Notes under the pieces: generated by a model
Told to the model about the DNA's origin: nothing
Database searches by the model: none
What the model saw: the letters and a program-made list of their open reading frames with translations, nothing else
Part shown: piece after piece, positions 43,224-53,226 of the stretch
Layout: each line of letters opens with the position of its first letter
Position numbering within the stretch: the first letter of the stretch is position 1
Translations under genes and position numbers: made by a program
Source of the DNA: an uncultured Paracoccaceae bacterium
GTDB taxonomy: Bacteria; Pseudomonadota; Alphaproteobacteria; Rhodobacterales; Rhodobacteraceae
Assembly: GCA_913062865.1 (NCBI GenBank)
Contig: CAJXWO010000003.1
Span: 1 to 64,000, forward strand
Direction: 5' to 3'
Length of the DNA stretch: 64,000 bases

Positions 43224-44393
43224 TCAGCCCTGGGGTTTGGACAGTGTCACGACCGTCTCGGCGTCTGGCGACAATTCCTCGAAGTCGAAATTGTCCAGTC
43301 GCTTGGCCCGGCGACCGGCCTTGTCGGCGCTGATCTTGATATCGGCGATGTCCTTGGCCGCCTGACCGAAATGCCGGTCGAGGTTTTCGACACGGGTGCC
43401 CAGGCGTTCGACATCCTGAAACAGCAGCCCCAGCTCGCGCCGGATCGCGCCGGCCTGTTCGCGCATGCGGGCATCCTTGAGGATCGCGCGCATGGTGTTC
43501 AGCGTGGCCATGCAGGTGGTGGGCGACACGATCCAGACCCGCGCGGCAAAGCCTTCGCGGACAAGTTCCGGGAAGTTCGCGTGCAGTTCGGCATAGATCG
43601 CCTCGGACGGCAGGAACATCAGCGCGCCGTCGGCGGTTTCGCCGTCGAGGATATATTTGTCGGAAATCGCCTTGATATGGGTCCGCACCGATTGGCGCAT
43701 GAACCGCGCGGCCTCGGTCAGGTGCTGCTGCGTTTCCGCCCTGCGCAAGGCTTCATAGGCCTCGAGCGGGAACTTGCTGTCGATCACGATGGGCCCGGGC
43801 GGGTTCGGCAGGTGGATCAGGCAGTCGGCCCGCTTGCCGTTGGACAGTGTGGCCTGCAGCGTATAGCTGTCCGAGGGCAGCGCCTTGGTCACGATATCAT
43901 TGAGCTGGATCTCGCCAAAGGCTCCGCGCGTCTGCTTGTTCGACAGGATGTCCTGCAACGACAGCACGTCGCCCGAAAGCTTGGTGATATTGTCCTGCGC
44001 CTTGTCGATTGCGACCAGCCGCTGCTGCAATTCGCCCAGCGACTGTGCCGTGCAGCGGGCGGACCCTTGCAGGTTCTCGTTCATCTGGTTTTGCACTTCG
44101 GCCAGCCGCCGCTCCATCAGTTGCAGCATGCTGGTCTGGCTTTGCGCCTGCGCTTCGGAGACATGGTGCAGCCCGCCCGCCAGCCGTTCCTGCCCTTCTG
44201 AGAGCGATTGTACCCGCTGCCCCAGCCAGCCCATCTGCTGCGACAAGGGTTCCGCCAGCCGTGCGGACCGGCCCGCCGCGCGCACGGCAAGGATCAAGAG
44301 AATGAGGAAGACCAGCACAATGATCCCGCCCGCCAGCAGGGCCAGCACGATGGGATCATCAAAGGCGTAGGTCTGTTCGCCGATCTGGATCAT
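43224..44393 (-). CDS. rmuC: DNA recombination protein RmuC
   Basis: [49 protein letters not shown]. Confidence 0.92.
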   Translation of the reverse strand: MIQIGEQTYAFDDPIVLALLAGGIIVLVFLILLILAVRAAGRSARLAEPLSQQMGWLGQRVQSLSEGQERLAGGLHHVSEAQAQSQTSMLQLMERRLAEVQNQMNENLQGSARCTAQSLGELQQRLVAIDKAQDNITKLSGDVLSLQDILSNKQTRGAFGEIQLNDIVTKALPSDSYTLQATLSNGKRADCLIHLPNPPGPIVIDSKFPLEAYEALRRAETQQHLTEAARFMRQSVRTHIKAISDKYILDGETADGALMFLPSEAIYAELHANFPELVREGFAARVWIVSPTTCMATLNTMRAILKDARMREQAGAIRRELGLLFQDVERLGTRVENLDRHFGQAAKDIADIKISADKAGRRAKRLDNFDFEELSPDAETVVTLSKPQG

Positions 44394-46219
44394 GTGCGTC
44401 CGAACAGCCGTTCGATATCGGCCAGCTTGAGTTCCACATAGGTCGGCCGTCCATGGTTGCACTGGCCGGAATGGGGCGTCGCCTCCATCTCGCGCAAAAG
44501 CGCGTTCATCTCGTCCGCGCGCATGCGGCGCCCGGAACGGATGGAGCCTTGGCAGGCGATGCGGGACAAAACCGCCTCGATCCGCTCTTTCACGGTGCTG
44601 CTGCCGCCGCCCTCGGCCAGTTCATCCAGGATGTCGCGGATCATGGCACCGGCATTGACCTCGCCCAGGATGGCGGGGGTTTCGCGCACGGCCACGGCCC
44701 CGCCGCCGAAGGGTTCGATTGTCAGGCCCAGGGCGCGCAGATCCTCAGCGGCGTCAAGAAGATGGGAACAGTCGCTGTCCGACAGTTCTACAATCTCGGG
44801 CACCAGAAGCGCCTGTGCCGCGACACCGTTTTCGGCCATCTGGCGTTTGAGCTTCTCATAGACCAGCCGTTCATGGGCGGCGTGCTGGTCGACGATCACC
44901 ATGCCATCGGCGGTTTGGGCGATGATGTAGTTCTCGTGCACCTGCCCGCGGGCCGCGCCCAGCGGCAGGGTTTCCGGGGCTGTTTCATCCAGACCCTGCG
45001 GGCTGTCTTCGACGCGACCGCTATAGGCCGACTGCAGTTCGGCAAAACCCGGGGCTTGTGCCTGGTAGGCGGCGCCGCGCGCAGCGGGCGAGGGGCGGTC
45101 CATCTGGTAGACGCGTGGCCCCGTAGGTTCCGGGCGAAAGGCCCCCAGCGTGGCCCCCGCGACGGTGGTCGACGCGCGGTGCCCGGCCTCTGCCAGGGCG
45201 TGGCGCAGGGCCGACACGATCAGCCCGCGCACAAGGCCCGGATCACGGAACCGCACCTCGGATTTCGCGGGATGCACGTTCACATCGACCTTTTCCGGGT
45301 CGCAGGTCAGATACAGTGCGGCCGCCGGGTGCCGGTCGCGCGACAGGAAATCCGCATAGGCCCCGCGCAAGGCGCCGATCAGCAGCTTGTCCCGCACGGG
45401 CCGCCCGTTGACGAAAAGATACTGATGCACCGCCGATCCGCGCGAATAGGTGGGCAGGGCAGCGTAGCCCGTCAGGTGAAACCCCTCGCGCTCGGCGTCG
45501 ATGGGCAGGGCGTTCTGGGCAAACTCCGCGCCCAGGATACGGCCCAGCCGACCGGAGAGGGCATCGAACAGATCGCCCTGTTCGGGATCGGCGCGGAAGG
45601 TCTCGCGCCCCTCGCCGCCGCCGGACACATCGCGCAGGGTGAAGCCGACAAAGGGCTCGGCCATCGCCAGCCGCTTGACCACATCCGTCAGCGCCTGCGC
45701 CTCGGCCCGGTCCGAGCGCAGGAACTTGAGCCGCGCGGGCGTGGCGTAGAAGAGATCGCGCAGCTCAACCGTGGTGCCGGCGCTGAGCGCGGCGGGTTTG
45801 ACGGGGCCGTGCTGCCCGCCCGCGACGGTGATCTGCGCCGCGTCGTGACCCGCGCTGCGCGACGTGATGGTCAGCCGTCCGACCGCGCCCAGCGACGGCA
45901 ACGCCTCGCCCCGAAAGCCGAAGCTGCGGATGTTCAACAGGTCGCTGCCGTCGATCTTCGACGTGGCGTGGCGGGCCAGCGCAAGCGGCAGCGCGTCCGG
46001 GGGGATGCCGCAGCCGTCGTCGCGCACGCGGATCAGCGTCTTGCCGCCATCGGAATAGGCCACGTCGATGCGGGTAGCGCCCGCGTCGATGGCGTTCTCG
46101 ACCAGCTCCTTGACCGCCGAGGCCGGGCGTTCCACGACCTCGCCCGCAGCGATACGGTTGATCGCCGCTTCGTCGAGTTGACGGATCACAGGGCTGATAT
46201 TGCGGCTGTGTGTGTTCAT
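44390..46219 (-). CDS. mutL: DNA mismatch repair protein MutL
   Basis: [42 protein letters not shown]. Confidence 0.97.
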   Translation of the reverse strand: MNTHSRNISPVIRQLDEAAINRIAAGEVVERPASAVKELVENAIDAGATRIDVAYSDGGKTLIRVRDDGCGIPPDALPLALARHATSKIDGSDLLNIRSFGFRGEALPSLGAVGRLTITSRSAGHDAAQITVAGGQHGPVKPAALSAGTTVELRDLFYATPARLKFLRSDRAEAQALTDVVKRLAMAEPFVGFTLRDVSGGGEGRETFRADPEQGDLFDALSGRLGRILGAEFAQNALPIDAEREGFHLTGYAALPTYSRGSAVHQYLFVNGRPVRDKLLIGALRGAYADFLSRDRHPAAALYLTCDPEKVDVNVHPAKSEVRFRDPGLVRGLIVSALRHALAEAGHRASTTVAGATLGAFRPEPTGPRVYQMDRPSPAARGAAYQAQAPGFAELQSAYSGRVEDSPQGLDETAPETLPLGAARGQVHENYIIAQTADGMVIVDQHAAHERLVYEKLKRQMAENGVAAQALLVPEIVELSDSDCSHLLDAAEDLRALGLTIEPFGGGAVAVRETPAILGEVNAGAMIRDILDELAEGGGSSTVKERIEAVLSRIACQGSIRSGRRMRADEMNALLREMEATPHSGQCNHGRPTYVELKLADIERLFGRT

Positions 46220-46288
46220 CCCACAAGACTTAGCATGGGTAGGACGATTCTGAAATGGGGATGCGGTCCCTTTGGGCCGACATGCGGC

Positions 46289-47509
46289 CTACCGCACCGC
46301 GTTCTCGTACCAGGCCACGATCTGCGCGCGCTCGTCATCCTCGAGCCAGGTGATATTCGCGGGTGGCATGGCGTGGCTGAGCCCCGATTGCAGGTAGATG
46401 GCCCGCGCGTGGTGGGCGATCTGGCCCTCGGTTTCGAGCATGACGCCCTTGGGTGGCCAGTGCAGCCCCTGCCAGACGGGTTCGGCCGCGTGACACATGG
46501 AACAGCGGCCCAGCACGATGTCATGCACGTCCTCGAACCCCTCGGCCTGAACAAAACGCACCGCCGCGCCCTGGGCCTGGTCCGACACCTCGGCCCGGAA
46601 CATCGGCGCGGTCGACAGCCACATGATGACCAGGAAGATCACGGCGGTTGCGGCCCAAGTCCACCAGGGCATCCCCTTGCGGGCATGCATCGTGTTGAAA
46701 AAATGCCTGATCGTCACGCCCATCAGGAAGATGAGCGAGGCGATCACCCAGTTCCACTCGGTCGCGAAGGCCAGGGGATAATGGTTCGACAGCATCAGGA
46801 AGATGACCGGCAGCGTCAGGTAGTTGTTATGGGTCGACCGCTGCTTGGCGATCTTGCCGTAGATCGGGTCGGGTTTGCGGCCCGCGACCAGATCGGCGAC
46901 CACGATCTTCTGGTTCGGAATGATGATGAAGAACACGTTGGCCGACATGATCGTCGCTGTGAAGGCCCCGAGGTGCAGAAGCGCCGCGCGGCCCGTGAAG
47001 ACCTGGGTATAGCCCCAGGACATCGCCACCAGCACCGCAAAAAGTGCCACCATCAGAACCGTCTGGTCCGCGTTCACGAAGACCTTGCACAGCGTGTTGT
47101 AGACGATCCAGCCCAGGGCCAGCGACGCGACCGAGATCGCCACCGCCTGCCAGACTGTCAGGTCCATCACGTTGGGGTCGATCAGGTAGAACTCGGCACC
47201 CAGGTAATAGACCAGCGCCAGCAGCGCGAAACCCGAGAGCCATGTGGAATAGCTTTCCCATTTGAACCACACCAGATCGCCGGGCATCCGCTCGGGCGCG
47301 ACCAGGTATTTCTGGATGTGGTAGAACCCGCCGCCATGAACCTGCCATTCCTCGCCATCGGCGCCCGAGGCCAGGTTGCGGTCACGGTGCAGGCCCAGGT
47401 CCAGCGCGATGAAGTAAAAGGACGACCCGATCCAGGCGATGGCGGTGATCACGTGCAGCCAACGCACCGCGAATTCGATCCATGCGCCCATCGCCGCCAG
47501 GTCGTACAT
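46289..47509 (-). CDS. puuD: Urate hydroxylase PuuD-like membrane protein with C-terminal cytochrome c domain
   Basis: WIEFAVRWLHVITAIAWIGSSFYFIALDLGL; C-terminal CSMCH heme motif. Confidence 0.88.
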   Translation of the reverse strand: MYDLAAMGAWIEFAVRWLHVITAIAWIGSSFYFIALDLGLHRDRNLASGADGEEWQVHGGGFYHIQKYLVAPERMPGDLVWFKWESYSTWLSGFALLALVYYLGAEFYLIDPNVMDLTVWQAVAISVASLALGWIVYNTLCKVFVNADQTVLMVALFAVLVAMSWGYTQVFTGRAALLHLGAFTATIMSANVFFIIIPNQKIVVADLVAGRKPDPIYGKIAKQRSTHNNYLTLPVIFLMLSNHYPLAFATEWNWVIASLIFLMGVTIRHFFNTMHARKGMPWWTWAATAVIFLVIMWLSTAPMFRAEVSDQAQGAAVRFVQAEGFEDVHDIVLGRCSMCHAAEPVWQGLHWPPKGVMLETEGQIAHHARAIYLQSGLSHAMPPANITWLEDDERAQIVAWYENAVR

Positions 47510-47639
47510 CAATCTTGCTCCGTTCCGGTTCGTCCCGGCCAAGCTATACATGCCCGCCCGCGCTTGCCCATCCCGAAACGACCGTTCCGCGTCTCAGAAA
47601 CTTTTGGTGCAAAAAACCCGGGCAGCCCCCTTGGCACAG

Positions 47640-47656
47640 GATAATATTCCATTATC
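47640..47656. promoter_or_regulatory. Dyad operator-like element upstream of MBL/rhodanese genes
   Basis: GATAAT-N5-ATTATC perfect inverted repeat 38 bp upstream of the MBL start codon. Confidence 0.6.
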
Positions 47657-47693
47657 TGCATGCGTAAGAGAAATGAACAAACAGGAGAGATCC

Positions 47694-48590
47694 ATGTTTA
47701 CCCGAACGAGCCCGTCCACCGGCCCCAATTCGCCGCGCGTGACCGGGTTTTACGACCCCGACACCGGGTCGGTCCAGTATGTGGCCGTCGATGAAGCCAC
47801 GAAAAAGGCGGCGCTGATCGACGTGGTGCTTGATTTCGACCCGGCCCATGGCCGCACCCGCACCGATAGTGCGCAGGTGGTGCTGGACTATGTCCGCGAC
47901 GAGGGGCTGACAGTGGAATGGGTGCTCGACACCCACCCGCACGCCGATCACATGATGGCCTCGGCCTGGCTCAAGGAGCAGACCGGCGCACCGAATGCCA
48001 TCGGGGAAAAGGTGCGCGATATCGCGGAGCTGTGGACCGAGTTCTACAATGTGCCGGGCGCGTTCGACGTGGACCGCGACTTTGACCGGCTGTTCGCCGA
48101 TGGCGACAGTTTCAAGCTGGGTACTCTGGATGTGCAGGTCATGCTGTCGCCGGGCCATACGCTGGGCTCGATCACCTACGTGATGGGCGATGCGGCCTTT
48201 GTGCACGACACCTTCATGCATGTGGATGCTGGCACCACGCGTGCCGATTTCCCGGGCGGGTCGTCGGCGGATCTTTATGCCTCGCTGATGGCGATCCTGG
48301 CGCTGCCCGATGACACGCGGTTGTTCGTGGGGCATGACTATCCGCCCGTGGGCGACCGGACCGATCCCGCGTGGGAGGCGACGGTGGCCGAGCATCGCGC
48401 CAACAACAAGCACCTGGGCGGCGGCGTGTCCGAGGCCGATTTCCGCGAATTGCGCGACGCGCGCGACGCCACGCTGAAACTGCCTGACCGGATGCTGTAC
48501 GCGCTTCAGGTCAACTTGCGCGGCGGGCGGCTTGCCCCGGCCGAGGATGACGGGCATCACTATTTCAAGATTCCCGCAAACAAGTTCTGA
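47694..48590 (+). CDS. MBL-fold hydrolase of the persulfide dioxygenase / Blh (beta-lactamase-like hydrolase) type
   Basis: ALIDVVLDFDPAHGRT; VLDTHPHADHMMASAWLKEQTGAP; LFVGHDYPP; followed by rhodanese. Confidence 0.87.
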   Translation: MFTRTSPSTGPNSPRVTGFYDPDTGSVQYVAVDEATKKAALIDVVLDFDPAHGRTRTDSAQVVLDYVRDEGLTVEWVLDTHPHADHMMASAWLKEQTGAPNAIGEKVRDIAELWTEFYNVPGAFDVDRDFDRLFADGDSFKLGTLDVQVMLSPGHTLGSITYVMGDAAFVHDTFMHVDAGTTRADFPGGSSADLYASLMAILALPDDTRLFVGHDYPPVGDRTDPAWEATVAEHRANNKHLGGGVSEADFRELRDARDATLKLPDRMLYALQVNLRGGRLAPAEDDGHHYFKIPANKF

Positions 48591-48599
48591 GGACCGACC

Positions 48600-48974
48600 A
48601 TGGACAGCAAGGAAACCGACCAGGGCACGCTCGAGACCTGGACCCCGGAAGAGGTGTATCACGCGCTCGAGAACGGCGAGATCTGCCTGATCGACGTGCG
48701 CACGCCCCAAGAATACATGTTCGAACATGTCGAAGGCGCGATGCTGATGCCGATGAGCTTTTTCCGCGCAGCGACGCTGCCGGGCGGCGTGGGCAAGAAG
48801 GTCGTGCTGCACTGCGGCTCGGGCGTGCGGTCCGAGAAATGCGCGATGGAGGCTCTGGCCCACGGATATGACAAGATCGCTCATCTGGGCGGCGGTTTTG
48901 CGGCGTGGAAGCAGGCCAAGCTGCCCTATATCGGCACGGAGATGTCGACCGGCGCTCCGAAAAAGGTGGGCTGA
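48600..48974 (+). CDS. Rhodanese-like sulfurtransferase
   Basis: LIDVRTPQEYMFEHVEGAMLMPM; VVLHCGSGVRS active-site Cys loop. Confidence 0.88.
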   Translation: MDSKETDQGTLETWTPEEVYHALENGEICLIDVRTPQEYMFEHVEGAMLMPMSFFRAATLPGGVGKKVVLHCGSGVRSEKCAMEALAHGYDKIAHLGGGFAAWKQAKLPYIGTEMSTGAPKKVG

Positions 48975-49052
48975 CATACAGACCCCTAGCGGTGCAGGAA
49001 CGGCCCTGGTTGTCAGGGCCGTTTCTTTTTGGCCGGACAAATCCCTCTGAAC

Positions 49053-49082
49053 AAAAAAACCCGGGCGCCATTGGCGCCCGGG
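49053..49082 (-). terminator. Intrinsic terminator of glnK-amtB
   Basis: Minus strand CCCGGGCGCC-AAT-GGCGCCCGGG-TTTTTTT. Confidence 0.92.
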
Positions 49083-49118
49083 ATACTCTTTCAGGCTGAA
49101 AAGGGAGGGAGAGAAAGA

Positions 49119-50429
49119 TCAGCCCTTGGAGAAGTCGGGATAGGCTTCCATGCCCATTTCCGAGGTGTCGAGACCATTGATCTCGGCCTCTTCGCTGACG
49201 CGGATGCCCAGGACGGCCTTGAGGATGAACCACAGGACCAGCGACGCCACGAAGGTGAAGACACCGTAGGCGATGATGCCGGTGATCTGGGCGCCGATGG
49301 TGGCCGAGCCCGAGAAGGCCACGGCGATGGTGCCCCAGATGCCTGCGAACAGGTGCACCGGGATCGCACCGACCACGTCGTCGATCTTGAGCTTGTCGAG
49401 CAGCGGCACGGTCAGGACTACGATCACGCCACCAACGCCACCGATCAGGAGCGAACCGAAGAGCGACGGCGCCAGCGGTTCGGCGGTGATCGACACGAGA
49501 CCCGCCAGAGCGCCGTTGAGCACCATGGTCAGGTCGGGCTTCTTGTACAGCACCTGGGTCAGGATCAGGGCCACGACGGCACCGGATGCGGCGGCCATGT
49601 TGGTGTTGGCAAAGATCCGGCCCACATCGGTGATGTCACCCACGGTACCAGCCGCCAGCTGCGAGCCGCCGTTGAAGCCGAACCAACCCAGCCACAGAAT
49701 GAACGTGCCCAGTGTGGCAAGAGCGAGGTTCGAGCCCGGCATCGGGTTGACCTTGCCATCCTTGTACTTGCCCAGACGCGGGCCCAGCACCAGCGCACCG
49801 GCCAGAGCGGCCCAGCCACCCACGGAGTGTACCACGGTCGAGCCGGCAAAGTCCGAGAAGCCCAGCTGCGACAGCCAGCCGCCGCCCCACTGCCACGACC
49901 CGGAGATCGGATAGAAGATGCCGGTCAGCACGACAACGAAGATCAGGAACGGCCACAGCTTGATGCGTTCGGCCAGCGCGCCGGAGACGATCGAGGCGGT
50001 CGCCGCGACGAACATCAGCTGAAAGAAGAAGTCCGAGGCCACTGACGCGTAATCGAGCGATGCGTCCGCCGCGGCAAGACCCACGGGTTCGAGCGATGTC
50101 GGCACGAAGTTGAACGCGAAATAGCCGTTGAAGTCGCCCGGGTACATCAGGTTGAAGCCGACGAGCCAGTACATGATCGCCGCGATCGAGAAGAGCGCGA
50201 TGTTCTTCGTCAACTGCATGGTGACGTTCTTGGACCGCACGAGGCCGGCTTCAAGCATCGCAAAGCCCGCTGCCATCCAGAACACCAGGAAACCGCCCAC
50301 CAGGAACAGCAGGGTGGTCATGATATACGGGCCGATCTCGTCGAAGCCCGGCGCAGCATCCTGCGCGAACGCGGCGACAGGAAGCACGCCGAGTGCCGCT
50401 GCAGCCGTCAGTGTCTTGAGATAATTCAT
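49119..50429 (-). CDS. amtB: Ammonium transporter
   Basis: MNYLKTLTAAAALGVLPVAAFAQ; VHSVGGWAALAGALVLGPRLGKY; HLFAGIWGTIAV. Confidence 0.96.
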   Translation of the reverse strand: MNYLKTLTAAAALGVLPVAAFAQDAAPGFDEIGPYIMTTLLFLVGGFLVFWMAAGFAMLEAGLVRSKNVTMQLTKNIALFSIAAIMYWLVGFNLMYPGDFNGYFAFNFVPTSLEPVGLAAADASLDYASVASDFFFQLMFVAATASIVSGALAERIKLWPFLIFVVVLTGIFYPISGSWQWGGGWLSQLGFSDFAGSTVVHSVGGWAALAGALVLGPRLGKYKDGKVNPMPGSNLALATLGTFILWLGWFGFNGGSQLAAGTVGDITDVGRIFANTNMAAASGAVVALILTQVLYKKPDLTMVLNGALAGLVSITAEPLAPSLFGSLLIGGVGGVIVVLTVPLLDKLKIDDVVGAIPVHLFAGIWGTIAVAFSGSATIGAQITGIIAYGVFTFVASLVLWFILKAVLGIRVSEEAEINGLDTSEMGMEAYPDFSKG

Positions 50430-50457
50430 ATCCGTTTTTTCCCCTATGATCGCCGCT

Positions 50458-50796
50458 TTAAAGGGCATCGTCGTTGGTTTCGCCGGTACGCACGCGCACG
50501 GCCTGCGCCAGATCCAGAACGAAGATCTTGCCGTCGCCGATCTTGCCGGTCTGGGCGGTCTTGGTGATGGTTTCGATCACCTGGTCGGCCATGGCCGCGT
50601 TGCAGGCGATCTCGAGCTTGATCTTGGGCACGAAGTTCACGGCGTATTCCGCGCCGCGGTAGATCTCGGTATGGCCGGACTGGGAGCCGAAACCCTTGAT
50701 TTCGGTCACCATCATTCCGCGCACACCGATTTCCGTCAGGGCTTCGCGGACCTCTTCAAGCTTGAATGGCTTGATTGTCGCTATGATGAATTTCAC
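50458..50796 (-). CDS. glnK: Nitrogen regulatory protein P-II (GTG start)
   Basis: KFIIATIKPFKLEEVREALTEIGVRGMMVTEIKGFG; T-loop YRGAEYAVNF. Confidence 0.96.
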   Translation of the reverse strand: MKFIIATIKPFKLEEVREALTEIGVRGMMVTEIKGFGSQSGHTEIYRGAEYAVNFVPKIKLEIACNAAMADQVIETITKTAQTGKIGDGKIFVLDLAQAVRVRTGETNDDAL

Positions 50797-50910
50797 CTTG
50801 GTCCCCTTTCGCTTGGGAGGGCAGTTGCTGCGTTGCACAGGCAGAAAACTGACCTGAACCCCGGAAATGAACAGAATGTGGGCGGTTTCGAAGGCTTAAA
50901 CGGGGCTACA

Positions 50911-50959
50911 TTGCACAAAATTTGCACAAATAACCTTCTGTGCTGAAAACTTGTGCAAA
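50911..50959. promoter_or_regulatory. Cluster of TTGCACAAA repeats in the glnK upstream region
   Basis: TTGCACAAA at 50911-50919 and 50922-50930 (11-bp period); inverted TTGTGCAAA at 50951-50959. Confidence 0.65.
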
Positions 50960-51051
50960 TCAAAAATGAACCAGATGTCGCACTGGCCTCTACTTTCGGA
51001 GCTTCAAAGGATATTGTCAGGCAAAAGAGCAGGTCCCGGGCAGGACATGAC

Positions 51052-53184
51052 ATGAGTGATTCACGGAAAAAATCCTCCAGGCTGGTGGCTGACCGTCGCT
51101 ATCCGTCAAAGCGCAAATCCACGGCCAAGCCGAAGCGCAAGGCGCGCGCGGCCCGCGCGCCGGCCCGGCGCGGCATCCTTTCGCGCCTCTTCGGTTGGAT
51201 CTTCCGCCTGATCTGGCGCCTGGTCAGCCGAAGCGCGCTCGTGGTCGTGCTGCTGGTGGGACTGGCGGTGGCCTATACCTACACCACGCTTCCCGGCGCG
51301 ATGGACCTTCTGGACGGGCGGGCGCGGGGGTCCGTCACGCTTCTGGACCGCGACGGCGAGGTGTTCGCCTGGCGCGGCGATCAGTTCGGCGGTGCGATCA
51401 CGGCCGATACCGTCAGCCCGCATCTGAAGAACGCGATCGTCGCTACCGAGGACAAACGCTTTTACTGGCACCCCGGCATAGACCCGCGTGGTATTGCCAG
51501 CGCCATCCGCATCAACCTGCGCGAAGGGCGCGGCCCGCTGTCGGGCCATGGCGGGTCGACCATCACGCAACAGACGGCCAAGCTTTTGTGCCTGGGCGAA
51601 CCTTATGATCCCGACCAATGGGACTCCGAGGCCGCTTACGAGGCCGACTGCCGCCGCACCACGCTGTGGCGCAAGGTCAAGGAGGCGATCTTTGCCATGG
51701 CGATGGAGGCCAAGTACTCCAAGGACGAGATCCTGACGATCTACATGAACCGCGCCTTTCTGGGAGCCGGCGCGCGCGGGTTCGAAGCGGCAAGCCAGCG
51801 CTATTTCGGCAAATCCGCCGCCGAGGTGTCCCCGGCCGAGGCCGCGATGCTGGCAGGTCTGCTGGTCGCGCCCACGCGCTATGCGCCCACCAATGACCTG
51901 GGGCGTTCGCAGAACCGCGCCGCGGTCATTGTCCGGCTGATGGAAGAGCAGGGTTACCTCGACGCGGCGGCAGCGCAAAGCGCGCTGGCCAATCCCGCCG
52001 AGCTTTCCGAGGCCGCAGAGCAGAAGGCCGGTGGCTATTTCGCAGACTGGGTGATGTCGTCAGGGCCCGATTTCTTCACACGCAACACGACCGAGGACGT
52101 GATCATTCGCACCACCCTCGATCGCCGCATCCAGCGCGCGGCCGAAGAGGCGCTGACCCATGTCTTCGAAACCAGGGTGAGAGAGGGATCGAAGGCACAG
52201 GCGGCCATTGTCGTGATGTCGGCGGATGGCGCGGTGCGCGGCATGGTCGGCGGACGCAAGACCAAGGTGTCGGGTGCGTTCAACCGCGCCACCCAGGCCT
52301 TGCGGCAGACCGGGTCGGCCTTCAAGCCATTCGTCTACGCCGCCGCCATGGAATTGGGCCACGAGCCGAACTCCACCGTTGTGGACGAGCCTTTGACGCT
52401 CGACGTGCCGGGTTCGGGGCCGTGGTCGCCCAAGAACTACACCAACAATCACTACGGCCGGGTCACCCTGACCGAAGCCTTGCAGAATTCGCTCAACATT
52501 CCCGCGGTCAAGGTGTCCGAGGCCGTGGGCCGCGAAAACGTGCGCAAGATCGCCAGCGATTTCGGCATCGAAAGCGATCTGGATGCCGGGCCCGCGCTTG
52601 CGCTGGGCACGTCGGAATCCACCTTGATCGAGATGACAGGCGCCTATGCAGGCATCCTGAACGGGGGGTCGTCCGTGACACCCTACGGTCTGGTAGAGCT
52701 GCGCATCCAGGGCGAGAACGCGCCGATGATGGAGGCCGATGGCGGGATCGGAGAGCGGGTGATCCGTGAAGAGGCCGCGCAAAAGCTGATTTACATGATG
52801 CACCAGGTCGTGGCCGAGGGCACGGGCAAGCGCGCCCAGATCCCGGGATGGGAGGTCGCGGGCAAGACCGGCACGACACAGGCCGCGCGGGATGCCTGGT
52901 TCCTGGGCTTCACAGCGGAGTATGTGGCCGGGGTCTGGATGGGCTATGATGACAACACCCCCCTGACCGGCGTGACGGGCAGCGGATTGCCGGCCGAGAT
53001 CTGGCGCGAAACCATGCAGCGGGTCCATGAGGGGCTCGCGCCACGCCCGCTGCCGATGCTGCGCCCACAACCGGCGCGGCACCAGCCCCGGACCGACGGC
53101 CCGGACCGACAGCCCGGCGCGGGAGACGCCGAGACCGTGTTGCAGCAGGTTTTGCGCGACCTCTTGGGCGGCGGCAACCGCTAG
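51052..53184 (+). CDS. Class A penicillin-binding protein (PBP1A family)
   Basis: ATEDKRFYWHPGIDPRGIASAI; GGSTITQQTAKLL; transpeptidase TGSAFKPFVYAAAME, GKTGTTQAARDAWF. Confidence 0.93.
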   Translation: MSDSRKKSSRLVADRRYPSKRKSTAKPKRKARAARAPARRGILSRLFGWIFRLIWRLVSRSALVVVLLVGLAVAYTYTTLPGAMDLLDGRARGSVTLLDRDGEVFAWRGDQFGGAITADTVSPHLKNAIVATEDKRFYWHPGIDPRGIASAIRINLREGRGPLSGHGGSTITQQTAKLLCLGEPYDPDQWDSEAAYEADCRRTTLWRKVKEAIFAMAMEAKYSKDEILTIYMNRAFLGAGARGFEAASQRYFGKSAAEVSPAEAAMLAGLLVAPTRYAPTNDLGRSQNRAAVIVRLMEEQGYLDAAAAQSALANPAELSEAAEQKAGGYFADWVMSSGPDFFTRNTTEDVIIRTTLDRRIQRAAEEALTHVFETRVREGSKAQAAIVVMSADGAVRGMVGGRKTKVSGAFNRATQALRQTGSAFKPFVYAAAMELGHEPNSTVVDEPLTLDVPGSGPWSPKNYTNNHYGRVTLTEALQNSLNIPAVKVSEAVGRENVRKIASDFGIESDLDAGPALALGTSESTLIEMTGAYAGILNGGSSVTPYGLVELRIQGENAPMMEADGGIGERVIREEAAQKLIYMMHQVVAEGTGKRAQIPGWEVAGKTGTTQAARDAWFLGFTAEYVAGVWMGYDDNTPLTGVTGSGLPAEIWRETMQRVHEGLAPRPLPMLRPQPARHQPRTDGPDRQPGAGDAETVLQQVLRDLLGGGNR

Positions 53185-53226
53185 GCGGATCCCGTCCTGG
53201 TCTTGCACCGGGACCTCCTGTCACGG

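Noticed and set aside
44453-47644. 1063-aa plus-strand ORF
   Set aside because: Antisense to mutL and the PuuD-like gene, both with strong family motifs; Arg/Gly/His/Gln-rich composition typical of spurious antisense frames in high-GC DNA.
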